From: Phoronis australis | Taxonomy: Eukaryota; Phoronida; Phoronidae | Direction of reading: 5' to 3' | Assembly (NCBI GenBank): GCA_002633005.1 | Contig: NMRA01000151.1 | Span: 285,337 to 349,336, forward strand | DNA length: 64,000 nt | Shown: positions 57,060-64,000 of the stretch, one piece after another | Numbering within the stretch: position 1 is the stretch's first letter | How the letters are laid out: the number at the start of each line of letters is the position of its first letter | Made by a program: the position numbers and the translations under genes | Notes under the pieces: model-generated | Databases searched by the model: none | Told to the model about the DNA's origin: nothing | The model's input: the letters and a program-made list of their open reading frames with translations, nothing else

Positions 57060-58200
57060 TCTGGATGGGAACAATCTCAGTCTACATGATCACTACAGAG
57101 TTGCTGCAAGATTTGAGTAAATAAACCTAAGGGGTCGTGCACAGAAGCTACAGTGGCTAAAATACCCCAGCTGTATAGTGGCTTATCACACCAATACACG
57201 CCATGTGCTCTTTTCACTGGAATTCTGTCCTGCAAGAGATTCACTTCATTTACCTGACACAAGTGATCATTAGGATCAATTGACTCTATCACTGCTTTAG
57301 AGATGGACATAAACGTGGGCAGTCTTAATGCACTTTTAGCGCAAAGTGTTTTGGTGTTTTCAATCAAAGTACTTTACTCGTCAATCGATACTGACATGAG
57401 ACTGTCGCCCACATAAAAATTTCTGTGAACAAATTTAGTGGCGTCGGGATTAAATTCACTTTCATATTTGGTGGCTACAAATTTGACCACAAAATTCGCA
57501 CATCCTGGGAAGAAGTGGCCCCGAACATATGCACTGTCATACGATACTCAGAGGGTTCAAAATCTATATTACCATCCTCCCACCACAAAAAAACCAAAAG
57601 AAGTTTCACTGTTTCTCGTCTACTTGGACCTGATGGAATATTGCGTCAATGTCTAAAGCGACAGAGAACACCAATTAAGGTGCTTTTCTGTTTAGGTCTA
57701 GATAATAAATGATCACCGAGGAATACTTCTCGAAACTTGGCGCTGCAATCAAAAACTACTCTTACTTTATTAGGCTTCTGGGCATGAAATACGCCATGAT
57801 GTTTTATGTAGTTCACAGGAACCGTTTTCCAGCTCGAGCTCGGTAATCGGAACATTTTCTGAAAATCATTGTCGAAGAGCTTATTCATGAAATCAACGTA
57901 CTGTTGTTTATACTTGGAATCAGACTTTAACCGTATTTCCAATTATTTCAAACGTTGCAGTGCCAATTGCCTGTTATCAGCAAGTGACGGTCCAGTGACC
58001 TTAAATGACATTGGCACTTTGTTGTGTCCATCTAATCTCTCGTGAACACAATATTCTAAGATAGTCAAAAACCTTAAGTCCTCTTGAGAGGCTGAATCAA
58101 TGACACCTCTCGCAAAAATTTAGTTCAAGCGTTATAATGATATCATCCGTAGGTATTTCGTTTACGCTCGCCTTAAATCGTAACTTCAACGGAATTTTGT
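57060..58200 (-). pseudogene. Second BEL/Pao pol fragment (RT)
   Basis: On the minus strand: DGHNKVPMSFKVTGPSLADN, then KYKQQYVDFMNKLFDNDF, HHGVFHAQKPNKVRVVFDC, FLWWEDGNIDFEPSEYRMTV and HMFGATSS. After these come YVGD in place of the YVDD active site (about 57,410), then HGVYWC and LATVASVHDPLG. It is less deleted than the 48.9-49.6 kb copy but interrupted by stops and frame changes. No LTR or integrase is attached. It belongs to a different lineage from the 45-55 kb element. Confidence 0.8.
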
Positions 58201-58239
58201 TATTTTAGATGTATTGGGCTAACCAGATAGTCCTAGCAA

Positions 58240-59025
58240 AGCCTGAGTAAAATAAAAAAACGCGAGTTCAATCACGCAAATGTAAGCCCGTCAAATAGTA
58301 AGTGAAGCTGCCTTTTCGCGCCATGTTGCGTCACCGCGAGATCCCAGCACAAACAACAAAGGGTTGTATTGAATAGGGGTCTGAACAGAAAACCATTGCG
58401 TGCAGGTTTTATTCGCAGCTGTTTGAGTTAAAAGGTGATTCTCGTGGTGACGAAGACAAAAGCAAGCCAATACGCCTAACAGTTCGTTACATTTGACAAT
58501 TTATAGCATTTTTGGGCTCAGAGGGATGCTTTTAACGTACTGTAGGTACCAATCTTGCAGGTGTTACCGTTGCAGATAGGCTTTAAATCGTTCACAATTC
58601 GCCGTTGACTGCCGAGTTTACATCAAACAGTGACGAAACGTGTGCTGCTGAATGATACCTGCGTGCCCCCTTATCTTAGCGAGCGTGCAAGGAACCAGCA
58701 AGTGGTCGTATTGGCGTTCTGTGCGCGTCTTGTGAAAACTTGCTGTTGACTTGTCACGTCGTCTGCAAATATGAATGCTCATGTACGGTAATGCACCAAA
58801 CTTGCCATTCTTTAGTTTTCCAAATCCAGTTGATTTTCTAGTAACCATGCTATTGTTAGATCCTATGCGTATACTCTATGCTGTGACGTTTGTAACTAAG
58901 TCTTTGTTAGGACTTAAAGCTAGGGATTTCCTAGGAACAAGCGCAATCGAACAGCGAAAATTGTAATGTAGCAAAGAAAATTAATTATAGCTTACAAAAT
59001 GCTACGACGGATTTGGTCTGATTTT
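58240..59025. other. LTR-like remnant and unassigned DNA
   Basis: At 58,657-58,720 it shares TGATACCTGCGTGC and 'aaggaaccagcaagtggtcg' with the LTR-like fragment at 28,067. Nothing else recognised. Confidence 0.4.
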
Positions 59026-59059
59026 TGTATTGGGATGTGAAAAATATACCATGCACAAC

Positions 59060-62000
59060 ATACGTGATATCCGAGACAACAATCTCGTTCTGGCAAAAAT
59101 CACTGTTTGTTATGACATTCTCTTGTTTCAAGAGTCCAAATTCAGAGACCATTCAGCATTTGAAGTGGAAAATTTTGTATTTCCCAGAGAAGACTTCGGT
59201 CTAGCTTATGCTGTTTCCACAAACAGTCGCATTGTGATGGACCAGGTTCACATTGGTGAGTAGAATACCACTGCAGATTCTGCAGGTCTCCGATCTCAGT
59301 CTACGCGACACCTTCACTCTTACTAACATGGGAGCGGAACAGTGAGAATTTCTGCACGGCGCATTTAATGTCTACCCGAACACCCTTATTGTGGGAGACT
59401 TTAATGCTCGCCATCCTAGCTAGGACGTCTCTAGTGAAAACACCAACGGCAAAGGCCTGGCGGAGTGTTTGACTGAGTTATACCTCTACGTCATCAACTC
59501 TGCGAAACCCACTATAATGGCAGATACACCAGGAGATAAAGATTCGTGCATTGACCTAGCTCTAACAAGCGACTGCCTTCGCAATCGTATGCGATGGAAG
59601 AGAATGTTCTAGACAGGAAGCGACCACTTCCTCTGTGAAGTGCAGGTACATCGTCATCTCACAGTATGTACTGTCAGGGTGAAAAATCCCTATACTAATT
59701 TTGCGGAAGAGAAAAGCTGGAAATTTATTCGTAGACAATTCAGCAGCCTCCACAAACGCGAGCACTTTCACCAACGGAAAATGCTCCCACCTGGTGAAAT
59801 AATGAAGTTGACTGTGCTTGGTCTAATAAACGTTCCAAAGAATGTCTCTTCGACCATCTACGCCATCACTGTCCTCGAGAGGAATTAAGCTCTGTCAGAA
59901 TTGCAAGGAACAAGGTCAGAGCTCACTTCAAACCTTGTGCTTCAGAATCTATCTACCTAATATGGGATGAAATCTGCTCTAAATCCAACCGTACAGCTAC
60001 TGACTTCTGGCATTTCCATCACAGCATTGACAAGCGCCGCGTCTAACCTTCATCCATTTTTACAACTTCGGATGGCGACGTGCTCAATATCGACCAAGAA
60101 CAGGGCGAAGCATTCTTGGAGCGTTCTATCAGACAAAGTAACCATGGCGATACTACTGAGAGGAACCACTTCACCATGCAGCCAGATGAACCCAGCACGG
60201 CAGCAGAACCCAATCTTGGCTTCTCAGCTTCCGACGTGTGCAATGCCATGAAATCAAGCAAGGATGGTCTTCCAGGCCCTGACGTAGACAATATTTCTGC
60301 CTTCAAGTCACTTCCTGATAGTACAACAGCTCAATTGGTTAAAATCTTACTGTAAACGCTGGGTAACTGGAGTTATTCCACAAGTCTGGAAAGATGTTGT
60401 CTCAGGGCCTGTTGCATAATTGGTATGCAAAATGCCATTAACAAAATCCCAGAGAAAATAATTCCACAGCGGATTGCACATTTAATCGACCCTTGGCTAT
60501 TTACTGGGCTGGGTACATACCGACCCGGCAGTGAAACCTGAGACAATGCTGCTTCTGTGGCTGACGAAATCTTGAGGGGCTTTGAAGACAAGGAACATAC
60601 ATACATGTAGCTTGTTGGCTTGGACTTGGATAACGCCTACAAATCAGTTCATCTGCCAACTCAGGTGGATGGAATGCTGCACCTTGGAATCTCTGTTCAT
60701 TGTGTCTGCTGGGTCATGGCTTCCCTCATCACGAGGAGGTGCATTATGAAACACCACTCTATGCGCTCAGACTGGATTTCCGTTAGCACTGGTCTTACTC
60801 ATGGGTCACCACTATCACCCGTCCTTTTCAGCATATACAAACTCCTATTCGCAATACCGAACCACGTTGAATTCCGGCTACGTACCTTTGGAAATGACAT
60901 CCTGGTTACTGTTCAAGGTAAAACTCCTGATTGTCATTGACAAGACTCTTGAGGGAATCAACAATTTCTGCGCTTCCTGTAGCATGAAAAAGTGCAAAGT
61001 CCTTTTCTGCACACTTGACAGTGGTCTTGATATGCGGAACATTCGTTCTCCTGTTTATGACGGAAGGTAGATTAAACGCACCTTGTCGAGCTTGGTACAG
61101 TCAGTTGTCGACTATGCTGTCCCTATGATGACCATAAGTCAGAACCAAGTCAATGGGTTATAGAGACTACAAAATATAGGTCTCCCGTGTCATTACAGGA
61201 CGCATCAAGTCTACTTCCATTGCGGCCCTGCAATATCTCACATGTATTCCTAGTGTTCTGGACAGATTCAACAACGGCCAGTCACAGTAACAAAGGCTAT
61301 CCAAAACCCCATGGAGCATCTGCACAATCAAGTGTCAGAGTCTTTTGAGAGAACCATGACCCCAGATGCCATCCTTCAGAAGTACCACCTCCGACCAACT
61401 AGATCTACACGCAGGGCACCCATCAGAGGATAAGCAAGGGTTATTGGGTCTCGACGGCGGTATGTGCCATCATCGATCTGATTGGTGAGCACTCCATTGC
61501 TACAGCTACAGACTAGCTGTCTGGTGATCTCGGCGAGGAACACCCTACGGTCATTGTCACTCTCAACAGGCTGGCAAGAGAATGGCCAGAGGAGGCTGCT
61601 GAGGCTCATTGCCGCCAACTAGGAGGTTAAGTGCTATGGTGGTTGCAGCTGATGTCTCCTTCTCAGAAGACAACAATTGCGCTGGTTGGGGCCACCACAT
61701 CTGCTCAGGGAAGGAAGAATCTGGTTGCCATAGCATATACACCAGCAACACTTGTATGGAATTTGTGGCCATACAACGTGCTCTCGTCAGGCTCTCTGGC
61801 TCCAAGCACATCATCGTTGCCCTGTCTAAGAAATGCTCTGTCAACCTGCCTTCTTACTGGACCATATTCCATGCCAAGTAGGCCTATCCTTCACGTGTTG
61901 TGGTGTAGACCTATGTGCCTGGCCATGCCGACGTCCTAGTGAATTAAAGAATGGATCACCTCCCTTTGGCATCTAACAAAAACGGTCCTCTCAATCTGTA

Positions 62001-62150
62001 TGTCTCCGAAATCAAGCTATTGGCTGGGCACTCGTCCACCCTCAACATCAAACAGAGAATGTCTACGTATGGCGACGGGACCCGAACCCTGAACTCTGAA
62101 ATTTTATTTGCGCCTCAAGCCGGTCAAGGGGCATACAGAGGTGACTGAAA
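59060..62150 (+). mobile_element. Degenerate LINE (APE endonuclease, RT, RNase H)
   Basis: Plus-strand domains in order. Endonuclease: DILLFQESKFRDHSAFEV at 59,118 (with catalytic Glu), GDFNARHPS at about 59,395, DSCIDLALTSDCLRN at 59,540. Reverse transcriptase: SSKDGLPGPDVDNISAFKS (60,255), VGLDLDNAYKSVHLPTQV (60,610), STGLTHGSPLSPVLFSIY (60,786), and FGNDI where an active F/YADD is expected (60,890). RNase H: VVAADVSFSEDNNCAGWG (61,630) and MEFVAIQRAL (61,760). Having APE, RT and RNase H together fits the I/Ingi/LOA-like group rather than RTE or CR1. Stops and frameshifts throughout show it is dead. It would have copied its RNA at nicked target DNA. Confidence 0.85.
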
Positions 62151-62169
62151 AACCAACAGTTTAGGGGGA

Positions 62170-63685
62170 ACATCAGTATTGGTAGCTTGCGTCTCCTGCA
62201 GTCAGGATCGAAATTGACGAGACGATTAGTGCCCCTGCACATCGTCTATGACCCAGTCTGTGACAGGCACTTTACAAATACACGAATTAACTCATGGCGC
62301 GACTTATTGTTAAGTTGTGGGTTGCTTGATTGGTTTATGTGCTTGTGACAATGAAAAATTACTTTAACCGTAACTGTTGAGTCATAGATTAAATACTCGA
62401 GGTGGATGAAGCCATTTTGAAAACCTGTCGTACGCAGCACACAGCGACACCTGGTTTCTACTACAGCCGATAGGCAAAGACGGCTCGTACATGTACGTGG
62501 CACATGTTAGTAAGTGGTACTAAATAATACCAAATGGCTATTGACTAAACGCCTACCACTTAGGTGGCGCAAAACGGTAAATTTAATGCTAAATAACAAA
62601 TGAGTAGAAACTGCCAAATGGGCAAATATCATAATAAGTACCAAGTGGATACAATGAACAGCCAAATGGGCTATAGCAATCTGACACAGTAGATTTCAGG
62701 CAAGCCGAGTAAACAGACCAGCCGGAGTGGTATTAGGTATACTGTAGGGAACGTGATGTTGTGGCTCGGTTTGTGCCACAAGGACAGGGTTGTTCTTGGA
62801 TGCTAAATCTTGTCCACAGCCGTAACCCGTATGGGGGCCCTGTGGGGTACTCAGTGACGAACAGTGGAAGAGGAATATTGTTAGATGCGGCAAAAAGTAG
62901 TGGGCCAGTTGAACGATAAAATGTGACACGGTGATATACCTAAAACAAAGCTAGTATCTAAAAGACTCTCAGCTGAGAGAGCTATTGACCATACATTCGT
63001 GTTCCGCCAGCGGTGAATTTACTCTAAAGCACCTTTACTGCAATGAGAAAACTATCATTCCCTAAAGCGAACAGGCGGACTCCATCAGGAAAGAACTACA
63101 GCCTGGCGTCCGGTGTAATGTCAGAGTGCTTGATGCAACACCTAGAATGAGTGAGAATGGTCCATGGAGTTGATTCTGGCTCTGGCAATGTGAATGAAGT
63201 TAGCTCCGCCAACCGAGCATTGTGCCTGTGTTCTGTGGATACTATTTTGTTTATGAATGATCGAGTGCGCTCAGGACTCTAAGACCGAGCGCAGGTTATA
63301 CGGCGTGTTCAGGCACTCCTGCAAATATTGTCATACTGGTGGGATGTGTTTGTGTACTGCGCGAGTCTCAAGTCATCATCAAGGTAACATTTACTGTCGA
63401 TTGCCGCTTTGCTTCTATTTTCCTTTATTGCGTTCAACTTTACGAGTTATGTGTGCGTGAACTGTTCCTGAATAGTTTGTGGTCCAAATCCACGGACGGA
63501 CGGACAGACATACATGTTGCATGTAATGCGTTGCCAACTACAGGTCCAAAACGTCCCGTGCACCTTGTTGTTTGACTTGCATGCAAATACAGTGGAAATT
63601 AAAGTCTCCTCAACATGAGCCACGTCGGGAGTGAACTGCTGACCGTAAAGAAAAAGACAACGGTGCCGCTGGGTTCCTGACAACT
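62170..63685. other. No gene recognised
   Basis: A short run of CCAAATGG-type words occurs at 62,530-62,670. A GCGCAAAA word follows 'accacttaggtgg' at 62,553-62,570, possibly an eroded unit of the CTCF-like repeat. Otherwise nothing. Confidence 0.4.
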
Positions 63686-63689
63686 AAGA

Positions 63690-63873
63690 GGTTCACCACG
63701 GCGCATTTTAACCAGTCCACGAAAAAGTCGAAGTCCGTTGGCCAGTTTCAAAAAGTGTCGTGCAAAAGTGGAGAAGTTGGAAATCGAATTACAAGCTATT
63801 GAGCAGGAAAGTAAAATTGCTAAGTTTGCACTGCAAAAACTTGAAACTGAAAAAGCCGAGTGCATCTAAGGCT
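63690..63873 (+). pseudogene. Coiled-coil, gag-like fragment
   Basis: A plus-strand frame encodes ILTSPRKSRSPLASFKKC and then a heptad-rich helix (RAKVEKLEIELQAIEQES, KIAKFALQKLETEKAEC) that ends at a stop at 63,868. Charged coiled coils of this kind start the gag of many BEL/Pao elements, but no diagnostic gag motif follows before the window ends. A host coiled-coil exon is the alternative. Confidence 0.4.
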
Positions 63874-64000
63874 AACTCTCGCGTACCAGATGATTCCAAT
63901 AGTCTTGTGTTCTGGTAATACTGGTAGTTTAGATTTACCTGAAGCTGACGATGGCCAAGACTTAGTTCAGGAATGTGTGAACTCATGTGATATTCATGTA

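Noticed and set aside
1-64000. CRISPR arrays, rRNA, tRNA or bacterial-style operons
   Set aside because: No regular spacer-repeat structure, conserved rRNA blocks or tRNA folds were seen; the content is eukaryotic nuclear.

Overview
This window looks like nuclear DNA of an invertebrate animal, probably a marine one. It is AT-rich, its host exons are separated by long introns, and transposable elements of many classes fill the rest. I see no bacterial-style operons, rRNA, tRNA or CRISPR. The host genes (a neutral sphingomyelinase, a DNAJC30-type mitochondrial J-protein, an Ig-domain exon) are metazoan. The mix of BEL/Pao, Ty3-like, Penelope-like, Kolobok-like, tyrosine-recombinase and two kinds of LINE elements suggests a basal deuterostome or another marine invertebrate. 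I cannot name the species.

Layout. 1-14,200: a minus-strand neutral sphingomyelinase 2-like gene. Its large first coding exon is at 13,330-14,145 and a catalytic-domain exon is at 729-869. The 12.5 kb between them holds a tandem/dispersed repeat of roughly 140-bp periodicity that carries CTCF-like motifs, a THAP-coding fragment of a TTAA-type transposon, and foldback DNA. 14,235-14,528: a 15-bp minisatellite just upstream of the first coding exon. 18.4-18.7 kb: a second end of the same THAP transposon family. 19,670-21,396: a complete but internally deleted LTR retrotransposon with a 5-bp target duplication. 23.5-25.5 kb: a MITE-like inverted repeat and two large palindromes. 26,080-26,925: intact intronless DNAJC30.

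29.9-33.9 kb: a broken tyrosine-recombinase gene with an inverted duplicate of its 3' end, then a LINE-type zinc-finger/nuclease tail and a decayed USP-type deubiquitinase domain on the same strand. 34-39 kb: MITE families. 41,646-42,538: two Penelope-like GIY-YIG fragments head to head. 45,424-55,349: a degenerate BEL/Pao retrotransposon on the minus strand (gag, protease, RT, RNase H, integrase, two LTRs). It is split by a Penelope-like fragment, which is itself split by a 1.15-kb inverted-repeat element. Its 5' LTR is split by a 1.3-kb Kolobok-like THAP transposon with a clean TTAA duplication. 56,564-56,890: a phase 1-1 immunoglobulin-domain exon. 57-58.2 kb: a second BEL/Pao pol fragment. 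59-62.2 kb: a degenerate LINE (endonuclease, RT, RNase H). 63.7 kb: a gag-like coiled-coil fragment.

The only gene that appears complete and functional here is DNAJC30. The sphingomyelinase and Ig genes are partial in the window. Every element-encoded protein examined carries stops, frameshifts, deletions or lost catalytic residues, so this is mainly a record of nested transposon decay around sparse host exons.
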